64,000 bases of DNA, from the NCBI RefSeq assembly GCF_003991905.1, contig NZ_RSCL01000008.1:346193-410192 (forward strand), given 5' to 3'. Below are positions 1 to 10,043 of the stretch, piece after piece (position 1 is the stretch's first letter; each line of letters begins with the position of its first letter). The notes under the pieces were generated by a model. That model searched no databases. It was not told the DNA's origin and worked only from the letters and a program-made list of their open reading frames with translations. The position numbers were made by a program, and so were the translations under genes. This DNA comes from Dulcicalothrix desertica PCC 7102 (GTDB taxonomy: Bacteria; Cyanobacteriota; Cyanobacteriia; Cyanobacteriales; Nostocaceae).

Positions 1-2034
1 GATGTTTATGAACGTCCTGAATTTGCTGACCGTTTAACAACGAAAGTTATCGATGGACGCTCGGTACGTGGTTGGTTTACCGAAGATTTTACATTGGCGG
101 AACTCAAAACTCTCAACGCAATCGAACGTTTACCAGCTTTACGCGGTACTCGTTTCAATAACGATAAACTTCAAGTTCCAACTTTGGATGAAATTATCGA
201 CTTAGTACAAAAAGTCGAGCTAGAAACCGGACGCAAAATTGGTATTTATCCAGAAACCAAGCACCCTACTTATTTTGCCAGCGAAGGTAAGCGCATCGAT
301 GGTACTTCCATTAATACGAACTTGGGACAAAAATTAATCGATACTCTCGTTGCCCAAAACTTTACCGACCCCAAACGTGTATTTATCCAGTCGTTTGAAA
401 CTGTTAATCTGAGGGAACTCAACGATGTCATTATGCCCAACGTTGGTGTTGATATTCCTTTAGTGCAATTATTTGGTGGTGCAAACGACCGTCCGTATGA
501 CTTTGTTGTTAATGGTGACAACCGGACTTACGGTGATTTAACAAAACCAGCTGAACTTGGTGAAATATCTAAATATGCTGCTGGTATTGGCCCGAATAAA
601 AGATTAATTATACCCGCAGGTAGAAATGGTACACTTTTGGCGCCTACAACTTTGGTTCAAGATGCTCATGCAGCAGGTTTACTAGTACATCTTTATACAC
701 TGCGTAATGAAAACGTATTTTTGGCGCCAGACTATAACGGTAATCCAGCAAACGAATACAAGCAGTTTATCGAGTTAGGAGTTGACGGTTACTTTACTGA
801 CTTTCCAGGATTAGGAGATACAATTCGTGACCTTTATGTAGATACACCAGCAGTATCTAATTTAGCTGGTTCGAGAGGTTTTGAAGGGATGGCAATTAAT
901 CCTGATAAAACCAAATTGTATCCTTTACTCGAAGGTACAGTAGTTGGAGACCCTGCTGGTTCACTGCGAATTTATGAATTTGATATTGCATCGAACAAGT
1001 ACGAGGGTTTGGCAGGTTATTACCAAATGGAAAGTCCTAATAATGCAATTGGTGACTTTGCCGTTGTGAATGCTAACGAGTACTTGGTTATTGAGCGCGA
1101 TAATGGACAGGGAGATGCGGCACAATTTAAGAAAATTTACAAAGTTGATTTATCGCAAAAAGACGCTAATGGTTTTGTGAGCAAGCAAGAAATTGTAGAT
1201 TTACTCAACGTCAAAGACCCTAACGACCTTAACCAAGACGGAAGCACCAACTTTAAATTCCCCTTCCAAACCATCGAAGATGTTTTAGTAATTGACGAAA
1301 ACACAATTTTAGTTGCCAACGATAACAACTATCCATTTTCCGTTGGTCGTCCTCCTGCCATCGACAATAACGAAATAATACTGCTCGGACTTGATACACC
1401 CCTCAACCTCGACCCACGTGTTGGAGTTGCTGGACTCAACCTGCCAACCATTGAAATTACAGGTGGCGCCGGAGATGATACATTATATGGCACAGTAGCT
1501 TCGGAACTACTTACTGCTGGTGATGGCAATAATGTTATTTACGGTGGTGAAGGTAATAACTATATTATTGCTGGTTCGGGAAACAACAAAGCTTTTGGTG
1601 GCGCCAACAACGATACTTTCTTTTTAGGCAACGGAGATAACACCATTTACGCAGGTGAAGGTCAAAACCGTATCTCTACAGGCAACGGTAATAATTTAAT
1701 TTACGCAGGCACCGGAGATGATAACATCACTGTTGGTAAAGGAAATAACACAATTTACGCAGGTGAAGGAGCAAATACCATCACATCTGTTGGTGGTAAC
1801 AATACTATCTACAGTGGAAGTGGCGCCGATAAATTCGTCATCAACGCAGGTTCCGGTACAACTACCATAATTGGATTTGGCGCCAATGACCAAATCAGTC
1901 GCGGTAGCACTTTACTTGCCACAGATGTACTCAACACCAAAATTAACGGCAATGACACCCTAATCAGCAAAGGCAATAACTTAATTGCAACACTAAAAAA
2001 TGTACAGCTTAACTCACTAACTATCACCACTTAA
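1..2034 (+). CDS. GDPD / phytase-like esterase / RTX-repeat exoprotein, 5' partial
   Basis: The reading frame is open from base 1, so the gene starts upstream of the window; 677 codons are visible. The N-terminal part is a glycerophosphodiester phosphodiesterase barrel (YPETKHP is the family's E-x-K metal-ligand region), up to about residue 290. Residues ~290-480 resemble the 'esterase-like activity of phytase' propeller ([13 protein letters not shown], then SLRIYEFD and [16 protein letters not shown]). Residues ~485-610 are glycine/asparagine-rich nonapeptide repeats ([24 protein letters not shown]) of the RTX calcium-binding type, with Asn often where Asp is usual. This combination is typical of large cyanobacterial exoproteins that release phosphate from organic esters outside the cell, probably through a type I system. 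The secretion role is inference. A TTG at 94 is internal, not the start. Family call is firm; substrate unknown. Confidence 0.9.
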   Translation, partial: DVYERPEFADRLTTKVIDGRSVRGWFTEDFTLAELKTLNAIERLPALRGTRFNNDKLQVPTLDEIIDLVQKVELETGRKIGIYPETKHPTYFASEGKRIDGTSINTNLGQKLIDTLVAQNFTDPKRVFIQSFETVNLRELNDVIMPNVGVDIPLVQLFGGANDRPYDFVVNGDNRTYGDLTKPAELGEISKYAAGIGPNKRLIIPAGRNGTLLAPTTLVQDAHAAGLLVHLYTLRNENVFLAPDYNGNPANEYKQFIELGVDGYFTDFPGLGDTIRDLYVDTPAVSNLAGSRGFEGMAINPDKTKLYPLLEGTVVGDPAGSLRIYEFDIASNKYEGLAGYYQMESPNNAIGDFAVVNANEYLVIERDNGQGDAAQFKKIYKVDLSQKDANGFVSKQEIVDLLNVKDPNDLNQDGSTNFKFPFQTIEDVLVIDENTILVANDNNYPFSVGRPPAIDNNEIILLGLDTPLNLDPRVGVAGLNLPTIEITGGAGDDTLYGTVASELLTAGDGNNVIYGGEGNNYIIAGSGNNKAFGGANNDTFFLGNGDNTIYAGEGQNRISTGNGNNLIYAGTGDDNITVGKGNNTIYAGEGANTITSVGGNNTIYSGSGADKFVINAGSGTTTIIGFGANDQISRGSTLLATDVLNTKINGNDTLISKGNNLIATLKNVQLNSLTITT

Positions 2035-2040
2035 GCATTA

Positions 2041-2080
2041 AAATATTGTGGGATGGGCATCCCTGCCCGTCCTACCTACT
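2041..2080. repeat. Dispersed GGGCATCC-TGCCCG hairpin
   Basis: A short palindrome (tgggatgggcatccctgcccg) lies just after the exoprotein stop. The same element, as GTGGAATGGGCATCCTTGCCCGTTC or a GCACAGGCATCC variant, recurs near 8167, 12658, 21774, 33836, 45183 and 63795, always between genes. It may act as a weak terminator, or be a small REP/MITE-like repeat. Confidence 0.6.
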
Positions 2081-2155
2081 TAGTAATATAAACAACACTA
2101 ATCACTAAGTTAAAATGCTAACCTTATCATTGCCAGCGCAGAATATAATCAGGTC

Positions 2156-2914
2156 ATGACATTAGTTGTAGAAATAGATGAAATTTGGAAAGAAGCAGCA
2201 AAACGTTTAAATAATATTTCTGAAGATAAAATTACACCTTTGCTCAAGCAGTATGGCATTTTACCACAACTCGTGCGTGAAATTATTATAGATTGTGCTA
2301 TTTCATCTATCGAACTCAGTCAAGACGAAGTTTTTACAATATATAAACAGTTTTATCAAGAGCAACAGCTAAATTCAGATGGAGATTTACAAGTTTGGCT
2401 AGATGCGCGTCAAATAACCCGCTCTTTATTAGACTATACAGTTACCCGTGGCGCCAAACTTGAAAAATTCAAACGAGCAAACTGGCTGAGTCAACTAGAA
2501 TCATATTTTATCCAGCGCAAAGCCAAACTAGACCGAGTAGTATACTCATTAATTCGCGTCAATGATATTGGTATTGCCCAAGAATTATATTTTCGCATCG
2601 CTGAAGGCGAACAAACGTTCCAAGAACTCGCAAGCGAGTATTCCCAAGGTACCGAAGCTTCAACAGGTGGTTTACTTGGACCGATGGAACTAGCAACACC
2701 ACACCCAGCATTAGCCAATTTGCTTGCAACCAGTCAACCCGGACAACTGCTACCACCAACTCGTCTAGCAGAATGGTTTATGATAGTTCGACTCGAAAAG
2801 TTGATTCCTGCTAAGTTAGACGAACCAACACAACAACGTTTACTCAACGAATTATTTGAGAATTGGTTGCAAAATCAAGTGAAAGAAGTTTTGAAGCCAG
2901 TCGATGCCCAGTAA
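2156..2914 (+). CDS. PpiC/parvulin-type peptidylprolyl isomerase
   Basis: 252 aa. The N-terminal ~120 residues are a helical SurA-like segment. Residues ~130-235 are a parvulin rotamase domain: VYSLIRVNDIGIAQELYFRI, then the TFQELASEYSQG and GGLLGPMEL signatures and a late WFMIVRLEKL strand. Members of this cyanobacterial group usually sit beside type I (HlyB/HlyD) export genes and are thought to help fold exported proteins. Here it follows an RTX-type exoprotein by about 120 bp, which fits that context. There is no signal peptide, so it is cytoplasmic or peripheral, unlike classical SurA. The start ATG at 2156 has AGG just upstream. The isomerase family is clear; its client is inference. Confidence 0.85.
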   Translation: MTLVVEIDEIWKEAAKRLNNISEDKITPLLKQYGILPQLVREIIIDCAISSIELSQDEVFTIYKQFYQEQQLNSDGDLQVWLDARQITRSLLDYTVTRGAKLEKFKRANWLSQLESYFIQRKAKLDRVVYSLIRVNDIGIAQELYFRIAEGEQTFQELASEYSQGTEASTGGLLGPMELATPHPALANLLATSQPGQLLPPTRLAEWFMIVRLEKLIPAKLDEPTQQRLLNELFENWLQNQVKEVLKPVDAQ

Positions 2915-3010
2915 ATATACTGATGCCAGTGAGTTTTCGCTGAGAATATAACATAAGTATATTACCGTCTATGAAAATCATTCCTGTTCGAGGATGCCCT
3001 ACTGTGCTAT

Positions 3011-4318
3011 ATGAGCGTTATGAGTACTGTTCTGACTGCTGACAATTCTACTTTACATTCGCAAATAGGTTCCAAGGTTTGCCAAGCTATTATTGCTATT
3101 CAAGTACAGCAGCCAGAATTACTACTCGATAAGTATAGAGATATACCTTGGCAAAGTAGTCGTCATCAATCTGGTTTGGTTAACAAGTTAACCGAAATAC
3201 TTGGACAAACTCAAGACGAAAAGCTTACACAGCAACTTTTACAGAAATTTTTGAGAGCGTTGCTTTCCCCTGAGTCTTTTTCTTCACCTATATTAATTAA
3301 CTTATTTAAGGAAGTTTCTCAACTTGGTAGTTCAAAACCAGATGGCAACGGCGCCAGTACCAGTAAAATTAGTGAAAGTGAAAGTGAAACTAATCTAAAT
3401 GTACCTAGTGGTTCTAGTGGTTCTACAGTAAATGATGAACCTATAAAATCTACTCCTGAGACAGAAAACCCTACAAATAATGCTCCTCAAGCTGCGATAG
3501 TCGATCAAGAAACTCAAGAGAATGTAGATACTACAAAAGACACCTCAGAATCAAACACTTCAGAATCAAACACTTCAGAAACTACAAATAATACTCCAGG
3601 TGCCATAGATGATAATACAAACAACGCCGCTTATACACAGGGTGGAGTCGCAGTATTATTATTGGATGCAGAAAACTTACAATTTAATAGCGAAACTGAA
3701 AAATTCTTGAGTTCAGTTTGCAATTATCCAATTCAAGTTAAAGTTGCTTTTGCAAATTGGTGTCGTAAAGGTAAGCTCGACGCTGAACTACATGCACGTA
3801 ACTATGATTTGATTCATGTACCTTCGGGTAGAGATAACGCAGATGGAAAGATGATAACTTTTGGCTCGTCGATTAATCAGCGCTTTCCAAATGCCAAAGA
3901 GGTTTTCGTTTGCTCATCAGATAATGTGATGACAAACTTGTGCAATCACATGATGCAAAACGGCTTAAATGTATTTAGGGTAGTAAAACAAGGTAGTAAT
4001 TTGACGGTACTTGATATTCAGAGCGGTAAAACACATGTTCATACGGTTTTACCAACTATGGAGCAATTTGTCAGTCAAATCAAAGATATTATTCGCGAAG
4101 AAGAGTCTCGAACTGGGAATCAATGGATGAAGTTGTCCAAAATGTCCAAGATATTTCACAATAAGTACCATATTGGTGTTAACCAAGTAGTATCACACCA
4201 TTTTCAGGGTAAAACCGCTAAAGACATTTTTCTTGAACACGCTGAGTTTGCTGTTCACCATCTTCCTGAAGATTTAGAGACTTTTATTACTTTATTTAAG
4301 TTGCCAGCAAAGGCATAA
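3011..4318 (+). CDS. NYN (PIN-like) domain protein with disordered linker
   Basis: 435 aa. Residues ~1-100 are helical and unassigned. Residues ~105-210 form a low-complexity Ser/Thr/Asn/Glu linker that includes the tandem repeat SESNTSESNTSE. Residues ~213-355 are a NYN domain, the PIN-like nuclease fold: VLLLDAENL (first acidic ligand), SGRDNADGKMITFG and VFVCSSDNVM carry the expected aspartates. The C-terminal ~65 residues (WMKLSKMSKIFHNKY through GKTAKDIFLEHAEFAVH) resemble a small winged-helix, LOTUS-like module. NYN proteins process or degrade RNA, so an RNase role is likely but unproven. The 3' end overlaps the convergent hydrolase gene by 23 bp. The alternative start MSTVL is three codons downstream. 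Confidence 0.75.
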   Translation: MSVMSTVLTADNSTLHSQIGSKVCQAIIAIQVQQPELLLDKYRDIPWQSSRHQSGLVNKLTEILGQTQDEKLTQQLLQKFLRALLSPESFSSPILINLFKEVSQLGSSKPDGNGASTSKISESESETNLNVPSGSSGSTVNDEPIKSTPETENPTNNAPQAAIVDQETQENVDTTKDTSESNTSESNTSETTNNTPGAIDDNTNNAAYTQGGVAVLLLDAENLQFNSETEKFLSSVCNYPIQVKVAFANWCRKGKLDAELHARNYDLIHVPSGRDNADGKMITFGSSINQRFPNAKEVFVCSSDNVMTNLCNHMMQNGLNVFRVVKQGSNLTVLDIQSGKTHVHTVLPTMEQFVSQIKDIIREEESRTGNQWMKLSKMSKIFHNKYHIGVNQVVSHHFQGKTAKDIFLEHAEFAVHHLPEDLETFITLFKLPAKA

Positions 4319-5195
4319 ATTGGCGGATTAATCCAATCGTCACAGCAGGCAATTCTAGCTGTGGTGTTAACCCAACGTTTTCTATTTGTTCAAAAATGCG
4401 GATTGCGTTACTGTTTATTTGGGCAAAACGGCGCCCAATTTCGGGTCCTGTGAACTGAGATTTTTTTCCCCAGATAATTCCTGTAGGGGTTTTAAGGTTG
4501 TGTATATATAATGATAAATCGAAGCTTAAATCGCCACGCACAAACGATAATGCCGCATATTCGGCATTTGGCTGCTGTGCCGATTCTAAATATGCTTCGA
4601 TAATTTCTGGAAAAATTCGGTCTTTTTCGGCAAATTGACGTTGCTCTAAAAATGAGCGAATACTCTCTCTTGTGGCGATACCCGTACTATAAAGCAAACG
4701 GTCAATTATTGGTATGCTGACGATTTGAGCAAAAATACTGCGTGAATAATCCTCACCAAAGTCGGCAAGTCCTGCAGGTGTGGTTAAAATTAGCGATTTG
4801 AAAAGTTCTGGATGTACACAAGCTACTCTGATTATAAAAGCAGCAGTTAACGAAGAAGCAACTACGGTTACTGGTTCTGGGCAGGTTGATACTAAGAATT
4901 CTCGAATCGTTGTCAAGTAATCATCTACTTGGTAATTGCGTGCAGGATGCTCTGAACTTCCCCATCCGATTAAATCAGGCGCCAAAACTTGGTAGAAGTC
5001 AGCAAACGCTGGGTAAACTTTTGACCACTCGTAAGCAGAAGAACCACCACCGAAGCCGTGTAGAAATACTAAGTTTTCCTTTACTATATTTTTTTGCTCA
5101 CTTTTTTGCCAAGGGCTGGCGCCATTGGTGTAATATACCATTCTACCAAGTGAGGTCATTATCGAGCGTTGCTCAAATCCTAATGGCTGAAACAT
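4296..5195 (-). CDS. Alpha/beta-hydrolase fold protein lacking catalytic His and Asp
   Basis: About 299 aa from the ATG at 5195; an in-frame start at 5261 is possible but adds a non-homologous-looking extension. The fold is recognisable: oxyanion loop LVFLHGFGGGSSAYEW, LAPDLIGWGSSEHP, and a nucleophile elbow region VVASSLTAAF. The usual acid motif WGxxD reads WGKKSQFTGP, and the usual GHxPQxE histidine motif reads GLTPQLELP, so both the acid and the catalytic histidine are substituted. It may be a non-enzymatic binding member of the family. It is convergent with the NYN gene and overlaps it by 23 bp. A second, intact alpha/beta hydrolase lies at 44270. Confidence 0.75.
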   Translation of the reverse strand: MFQPLGFEQRSIMTSLGRMVYYTNGASPWQKSEQKNIVKENLVFLHGFGGGSSAYEWSKVYPAFADFYQVLAPDLIGWGSSEHPARNYQVDDYLTTIREFLVSTCPEPVTVVASSLTAAFIIRVACVHPELFKSLILTTPAGLADFGEDYSRSIFAQIVSIPIIDRLLYSTGIATRESIRSFLEQRQFAEKDRIFPEIIEAYLESAQQPNAEYAALSFVRGDLSFDLSLYIHNLKTPTGIIWGKKSQFTGPEIGRRFAQINSNAIRIFEQIENVGLTPQLELPAVTIGLIRQFMPLLAT

Positions 5196-5810
5196 AAATA
5201 AATTAAAGTTTTTTTGGGAACGGGAAACAAAAAATTGCATTCTCAAGTACTTAACTAACACACTTTATATTTAATTGACCTGTGCCTTACCTCTCATTTG
5301 TCGTATGGTTTGCGATTATTGGCGGCTTTATGTAAATATAAGCACTAGTTTAAAACTACTATCAATTTCTATTTACTGAGATAGATAATCTTGTAAGTAC
5401 TGTCAGGAAAAGCCTATATTTCCCTGACTTGCAAATTAAGCCGATGTAAATGTCACCGTAACATTTGTGAAGATTTAGTGATTTTTATGCCATACATAGA
5501 GTCGAATCATAGCTATACACACTATGATTTTAATGCTAATACGTGTAGCAGGTATTACTTATGGTGCATTTTAACTACCATGTTTTGTGATAATCTATCA
5601 GAAACATTACTGATAGTACTTAGTGTTCATTCCCTGCAAGCGGCAATCCTTGTAAATCAGTCTTTTACAGTTAATGACTGTGATGAAACAAACCTATACA
5701 CAAACTTTAAAATTTAACAAAATACGCACTATCACCGAAATTAGAGCGATTGCCTTGTATCTAATTAACAGTGGTTTTAATTTCTCGTTTATGCTAGAGG
5801 CGAGGTTTTT
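5196..5810. other. Intergenic region, no convincing gene
   Basis: About 615 bp of AT-rich DNA between divergently transcribed genes. The only open frame above 60 codons (5478-5717, +) has no ribosome-binding site, no family resemblance and unusual composition rich in Tyr, Asn, Cys and His. I see no RNA gene or clear hairpin. Confidence 0.5.
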
Positions 5811-6419
5811 ATGATAAAACAGAGTTTTTTTCAACCAGATACAGATACAGATACTTTACTGAGGTTATCCCAACACACACGTCAACTTACCGATTCTCGA
5901 ATGTCGCGTACTATCGAACCATCTTCGTTAGAGTATCTAGAGGCGCCACAGCCAGTAACCCGTAATGAGGTTGATACTACAAATGATAATGGAGATTGCG
6001 TTTGCCTAAATTTAGAGACTTTGAAATGCTTTGAAGTTGTCGAACGTCAGTATGAAGAATTCGGAGTCATTTTCAACAATTGTATTGCGATACAACCCTC
6101 AAATCCAGCATTTCCAACCGATAATGCAGTTGTATTGATGGGGGCGCCTAAAGGTGGTTTCTTAGAAGTTGCTTTCACACGTCCGGTAAATATAGTAAAA
6201 GCTTTAGTTACAAGTTCGCAGCGACTACTACTGTCAGCATACAACCGCGAACGTAAAATTGTGGCACAAGCAGTACTGCCAGTTGGGAATTTGGCAAATT
6301 CTGACTCAACGCTTCTTCCTAACGCCTTGATGTCAGTCAAAGCATCCCAAATATACAGCATCACCTTCTGCGCTTTTGATGGGCAATTTACCGTCGATAA
6401 TTTTAGCTTTTGCTCTTAA
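5811..6419 (+). CDS. Hypothetical protein, beta-rich C-terminal domain
   Basis: 202 aa, family not recognised. ATG at 5811 is preceded by GAGGCGAGGTTTTT, a plausible ribosome-binding region. The first ~65 residues are polar and probably disordered (DTDTDTLLRLSQ). From ~75 onward (FEVVERQYEEFGVIFNNCIAIQPSNP, then GGFLEVAFTRPVNIVKALVTS and FTVDNFSFCS) the pattern resembles a jelly-roll, PEP-CTERM-like beta-sandwich domain, but there is no signal peptide or sorting tail. Cysteines occur in pairs near CVCLN and at the C-terminus. Probably expressed as a single gene. Confidence 0.6.
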   Translation: MIKQSFFQPDTDTDTLLRLSQHTRQLTDSRMSRTIEPSSLEYLEAPQPVTRNEVDTTNDNGDCVCLNLETLKCFEVVERQYEEFGVIFNNCIAIQPSNPAFPTDNAVVLMGAPKGGFLEVAFTRPVNIVKALVTSSQRLLLSAYNRERKIVAQAVLPVGNLANSDSTLLPNALMSVKASQIYSITFCAFDGQFTVDNFSFCS

Positions 6420-6592
6420 CCATTATTTACGATGGCGCCAAAACTTTTTAAAATACCTAAAAAATCAATTGTTTTTTCCGTTTGCTGGATATTCTTGTAT
6501 AGAATATACGGGAGCAAGGTATCTGTCCCATTATTTTAGGGTCAACCTTACTTATATCAATTCAATACAAGGTTATAAAAAGGTAAAAAACA

Positions 6593-7363
6593 GTGGCACA
6601 GGCTTCGTCTTCGTGGCAGCAGTTAATAAACCAGATTTCCAACTTGGCACTTGGAATGCCCAAGATAAAAGCCACGCATCTGCGAAGTAAAGAGCGATTC
6701 CAGCCAGGACCTGGTGGAGTTCTTAGCTTTTTAACAATCGTTTTAGCGATGCTGCTATGGAACTGGAAGTTACTGCTTGCAACTAGTATTGGCGTTGGTA
6801 CAATGGTATCAGCTTATTCGTTGCAAAAGCGAGACTTGTCAAACTATTGGTTGCAATTGAGTCAATTTTTTGACAAACACAATCGGCGGTTACTAATAGC
6901 TGTATTTAGTGGTGGTATTGCTACTTTTACTAGCTACACGGCTATAGCTGTATTTCTTGGCTCGAAAAATCCTTGGATTGCAACTGGCGCCTTAATGCAA
7001 GGTGCAGGAACGCTGTTGACTTTAATCTTACTAGTATGGCTAATCACCACTATTAATGACAACAAAGAGCAGAACCAAATTGACCAATTGTTACAAAAGT
7101 TAACTGAATCAGACCCGCTGAAACGTTTAATTGCTTTACGCCAACTAACAAAATTAGTGACTCGTTTTGATATTGACGTTTCAGAGCGCAAAGCTGTAAT
7201 TGATTGCTTACAGCTTTTGTTAACTACTGAAGAAGAAACATTAATACGAGACACAGCGTTTGATAGTTTACAAGCGGTAGAAAAGTTACAAACATCAAAT
7301 GGTGGTGCTATTCCATTAAAGCCACTGTTCGTTAAGGTCAAACAGAAGGCCCCCACTGCTTAA
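6593..7363 (+). CDS. Cyanobacterial armadillo-type-fold membrane protein
   Basis: 256 aa from a GTG start at 6593 (GTGGCACAGGCT); no better ATG exists nearby. A conserved amphipathic N-terminus (SSWQQLINQISNLALGMPK) precedes the segment PGPGGVLSFLTIVLAMLLWN, then three or four hydrophobic helices at ~45-150. The C-terminal cytoplasmic region (~165-245) is helical (LTESDPLKRLIALRQLTKLV) and matches the HEAT/armadillo-like repeat that names this family in Nostocales. Function unknown. Its last four bases overlap the convergent ftsE gene. Confidence 0.75.
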   Translation: MAQASSSWQQLINQISNLALGMPKIKATHLRSKERFQPGPGGVLSFLTIVLAMLLWNWKLLLATSIGVGTMVSAYSLQKRDLSNYWLQLSQFFDKHNRRLLIAVFSGGIATFTSYTAIAVFLGSKNPWIATGALMQGAGTLLTLILLVWLITTINDNKEQNQIDQLLQKLTESDPLKRLIALRQLTKLVTRFDIDVSERKAVIDCLQLLLTTEEETLIRDTAFDSLQAVEKLQTSNGGAIPLKPLFVKVKQKAPTA

Positions 7364-8070
7364 ATGTTTTTGGTTAATAGTTTTCCATTACAAACCTGTA
7401 CAACTCTGTGATTACAGCGTCGTACCAACTGCTCGTCGTGGGTGGTGATAATGACGGTGGCGCCAAAAGCGTTTAATTTCCGAAAAATTTGTATAATTTG
7501 CCAAGAGTTATCGGGGTCAAGATTTCCGGTAGGTTCATCTGCGAGTATTAACGGTGGTGTACTGACTATTGCACGAGCTATCCCAACTCTTTGCTGCTCT
7601 CCTCCAGAAAGTTGACCCGGAAAACAATTGGCTTTGTCTCGCAAACCTACTAGTTTTAAAGTTGGTTCTAGGCGCCTAAGAATTTCTTTACGTGTATAAC
7701 CCTGAGCTTCTAAGACGACTGTTACATTTTCTGCGACTGTTCGCTGTTGAATTAATTTGTAGTCTTGAAAAACAATGCCAATACGGCGCCGTAATAAAGA
7801 TAAAGCGTCACCTCGCATTTGTGCGACATTACATTCATCGACCGTCACTTCACCCTGTGTAGGTAGTTCTTCACCGTACAGCATTTTTAGAAGCGTGGAC
7901 TTACCCGAACCGCTTGCTCCTGTAACAAATAGAAATTCTCCTTTTTTGACCTCTAAGTTGATGTCAGATAGGGCAAGCTGGTTAACGTATGCTTTTGTAA
8001 CGTTATGCAGTTGTACCATGTTTACTGCATTTAACGTTGGAATATCTTGTTCTCGGTCTAGTACAGCCAT
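7360..8070 (-). CDS. ftsE: FtsE-type ABC transporter ATP-binding protein
   Basis: 236 aa. It has a complete ABC ATPase core: Walker [10 protein letters not shown] (~residue 51), Q-loop VFQDYKLI, signature LSGGEQQR, Walker [10 protein letters not shown] and H-loop TTHD. The short linker and the QDYKLI/NLD features match FtsE, the ATPase partner of FtsX in septal cell-wall hydrolysis control. No ftsX gene is next to it; the FtsX-fold permease at 17347 belongs to a separate exporter. Start at 8070 is the longest; [11 protein letters not shown] at 8019 is an alternative that removes a 17-residue extension. Confidence 0.85.
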   Translation of the reverse strand: MAVLDREQDIPTLNAVNMVQLHNVTKAYVNQLALSDINLEVKKGEFLFVTGASGSGKSTLLKMLYGEELPTQGEVTVDECNVAQMRGDALSLLRRRIGIVFQDYKLIQQRTVAENVTVVLEAQGYTRKEILRRLEPTLKLVGLRDKANCFPGQLSGGEQQRVGIARAIVSTPPLILADEPTGNLDPDNSWQIIQIFRKLNAFGATVIITTHDEQLVRRCNHRVVQVCNGKLLTKNI

Positions 8071-8166
8071 ATAGTCATTAAAAGGGTATTTACTTAAAAA
8101 TGTATGGTTACAAAATTAAGGATTCCCAAATTATGACCAACAATATCAAAATTTGAATATTTTTCT

Positions 8167-8231
8167 CTTGTGGAATGGGCATCCTTGCCCGTTCTTAGTA
8201 TAGGGGCGGGCAGGGATGCCCGCTCCACAAG
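8167..8231. repeat. Long imperfect hairpin of two facing GGGCATCC repeats
   Basis: Two copies of the dispersed element face each other: cttgtggaatgggcatcc on the left and ggatgcccgctccacaag on the right, giving arms of about 27 bp. It lies between the glycosyltransferase stop and the ftsE start, on the path of minus-strand transcription, and could terminate the upstream glycosyltransferase transcript. Confidence 0.65.
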
Positions 8232-8248
8232 ATAATTTTTTATTTTAA

Positions 8249-9016
8249 TTACTGACTGATTGCACATCTATCGGTAATATAATATACAATAGATTTCAGT
8301 GCAAATTCAGGTAAAGATAACATTCTCTTCCAGCGCCAAGGTTCTTTATATAAACGATATAGCCATTCTAAGTTATTTTTTCCTAACCAATTGGGAGCGC
8401 GTGTTTTGATGCCCGACCAAATATCAAAACTACCACCAACACCGATCCAAATGGCCTGTGGACATAAATGGCGATTTTGAGCAATCCACATTTCTTGGCG
8501 AGGGACTCCCAAACCAACTAAAATTAGCTGTGGCTGAATTTGAGCCAAAGTTTGCTTTAATTGTTCTTCTTCAAGTTCTGAGTGATATCCAGAATGGCTA
8601 CCTGCAATTGATAATCCTGGTGACAGTGACTGCCAATAGTCGGCAGCTTTTTGAGCGACTCCAGGACTTCCACCGTAGAAAAATACTTTGGGTGGATTTA
8701 ATTTTGAGCTTGATTGTCCCAAATTTTGTAGTAATGCTTCTGCAAGCTCAATGCCTGGAACACGGTTTACATTTTGCTTCTTCAGCAGTTGGAGATATAG
8801 AACTACCCCGGCGCCATCGGGAATTACAAGCTCTGCATTTTGAATAATTTTAGACAAAGCTTGGTTACGTTCCGCTTGCATCGTCATTTCCGCATTTAGG
8901 GTGACAACATGCGCTCCCTGACTTTGTTCTAAGCGTTCTTGTAACCAGTTAGGGTAGTTAGCGATTACGTGGACGGGTAGTCCCAAAACTGAAAACGATT
9001 TAGGCAAATTAGACAT
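8249..9016 (-). CDS. WecG/TagA/CpsF family glycosyltransferase
   Basis: About 255 aa from ATG 9016; a GTG start at 9040 adds eight residues. The family motifs are clear: VVTLNAEM near the N-terminus, ELVIPDGAGVVLYL, the NRVPGIELAE helix, FFYGGSPGVAQKA, LILVGLGVPRQEMWI and WIGVGGSFDIWSG. Such enzymes transfer N-acetylmannosaminuronic acid or related sugars onto lipid-linked intermediates for exopolysaccharide or wall polymers, at the inner face of the plasma membrane. The acceptor is not predictable here, as no other polysaccharide gene is adjacent. Confidence 0.88.
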   Translation of the reverse strand: MSNLPKSFSVLGLPVHVIANYPNWLQERLEQSQGAHVVTLNAEMTMQAERNQALSKIIQNAELVIPDGAGVVLYLQLLKKQNVNRVPGIELAEALLQNLGQSSSKLNPPKVFFYGGSPGVAQKAADYWQSLSPGLSIAGSHSGYHSELEEEQLKQTLAQIQPQLILVGLGVPRQEMWIAQNRHLCPQAIWIGVGGSFDIWSGIKTRAPNWLGKNNLEWLYRLYKEPWRWKRMLSLPEFALKSIVYYITDRCAISQ

Positions 9017-9205
9017 AGCCTGCAAATTCTGGTTCCTCACACCATACTAATTACGAACGCTAGTTTATCAAATTTGTTCCAAAGGTGATTGGTCTGAATA
9101 GTTACAAACAAAGGGTAGAATATAATTTTTTGATGTTGAATATACTTTGGAGTGTCTCGTTAAACTAAATTCCAGTTAGTACCTTTATACTTCTTGTAAA
9201 TCAGG

Positions 9206-9230
9206 GAGAAACCGGGTTTCTAGGTTTCTC
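9206..9230. repeat. GAGAAACC hairpin repeat
   Basis: Perfect 8-bp arms gagaaacc / ggtttctc (9206-9213, 9223-9230) around an ACCGGGTTTC-type core, within the ~300-bp gap between divergent genes. A related copy, gaaaccgggtttct, lies at about 40734-40752. It is a dispersed element; no further gene is visible in this gap. Confidence 0.5.
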
Positions 9231-9323
9231 TTAGTTTTGTAAAGATGTATGACTACTACATTTTGTAAAACTTTTTAGTAAACTCAACTTTACAGCCAAC
9301 TGCGAAACGGGCAAAAATCGACC

Positions 9324-10043
9324 ATGAGTAAAATTCGTGTTGCTCTGATTGAAGACCATGACCTCACCCGTGTGAGTATCCGCACTGCATTGCAACAAAA
9401 AGGAGAAATTGAAGTTGTTGGAGAGGCGCCGAATGCAGCAGAAGGGCTAAAACTGCTTTCTTTGGTGCATCCGGATGTAGCAATTGTGGATATTGGATTA
9501 CCTGACAAAGATGGTATCGAGTTAACGCGCGAGATTAAATCAGAAGCAGGTAACGATGAAACAAGAACTCGAGTATTAATTTTAACGCTGCGCGATAGTA
9601 AGGAGGCAGTTTTAGCGGCGTTTGCAGCAGGGGCAGATTCATACTGCATGAAGGATGTTAAGTACGATAATTTGCTTGAAGCGGTTCGCGTCACTTATAA
9701 CGGTAACGCTTGGATTGACCCAGCGATTGCCCGAATTGTCCTACAACAGGCAAAAACTAATCCTACCAAAATAGATGCCACAACCAGCGAGGCGAACGCG
9801 GCATCGGAGCCGTCGGGTGGGCAAACCGATGAACAAATGATTGACCCTTATACTCTTACGGAACGAGAGTTAGAGGTATTGCAGTTAATTGTTGAAGGTT
9901 GTAGTAACGCTGTTATTGCCGAAAGGTTATATATCACCGTCGGTACCGTCAAAACCCATGTACGTAACATTTTAAATAAGCTATGTGCTGATGACCGTAC
10001 TCAAGCTGCTGTGCGCGCGTTGCGTTCTGGTTTAGTTGGTTAG
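9324..10043 (+). CDS. NarL/FixJ-family response regulator
   Basis: 239 aa. Receiver domain at 1-125: acidic pair in LIEDHD, phosphoacceptor Asp56 in VAIVDIGLPD, conserved Thr in ILTLRD and Lys in CMKDV. A flexible linker at ~150-172 is rich in Ala/Ser/Thr. The C-terminal LuxR-type helix-turn-helix runs from TERELEVLQLIVEG through VGTVKTHVRNILNKL. It is a DNA-binding transcription regulator. No sensor kinase is adjacent, so it is an orphan here; the phosphatase/kinase pair downstream is a separate unit 370 bp away. Start at ATG 9324. Confidence 0.92.
   Translation: MSKIRVALIEDHDLTRVSIRTALQQKGEIEVVGEAPNAAEGLKLLSLVHPDVAIVDIGLPDKDGIELTREIKSEAGNDETRTRVLILTLRDSKEAVLAAFAAGADSYCMKDVKYDNLLEAVRVTYNGNAWIDPAIARIVLQQAKTNPTKIDATTSEANAASEPSGGQTDEQMIDPYTLTERELEVLQLIVEGCSNAVIAERLYITVGTVKTHVRNILNKLCADDRTQAAVRALRSGLVG

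Noticed and set aside
5478..5717. 79-aa open frame
   Set aside because: No ribosome-binding site, atypical composition, no family resemblance; it is in an AT-rich gap.
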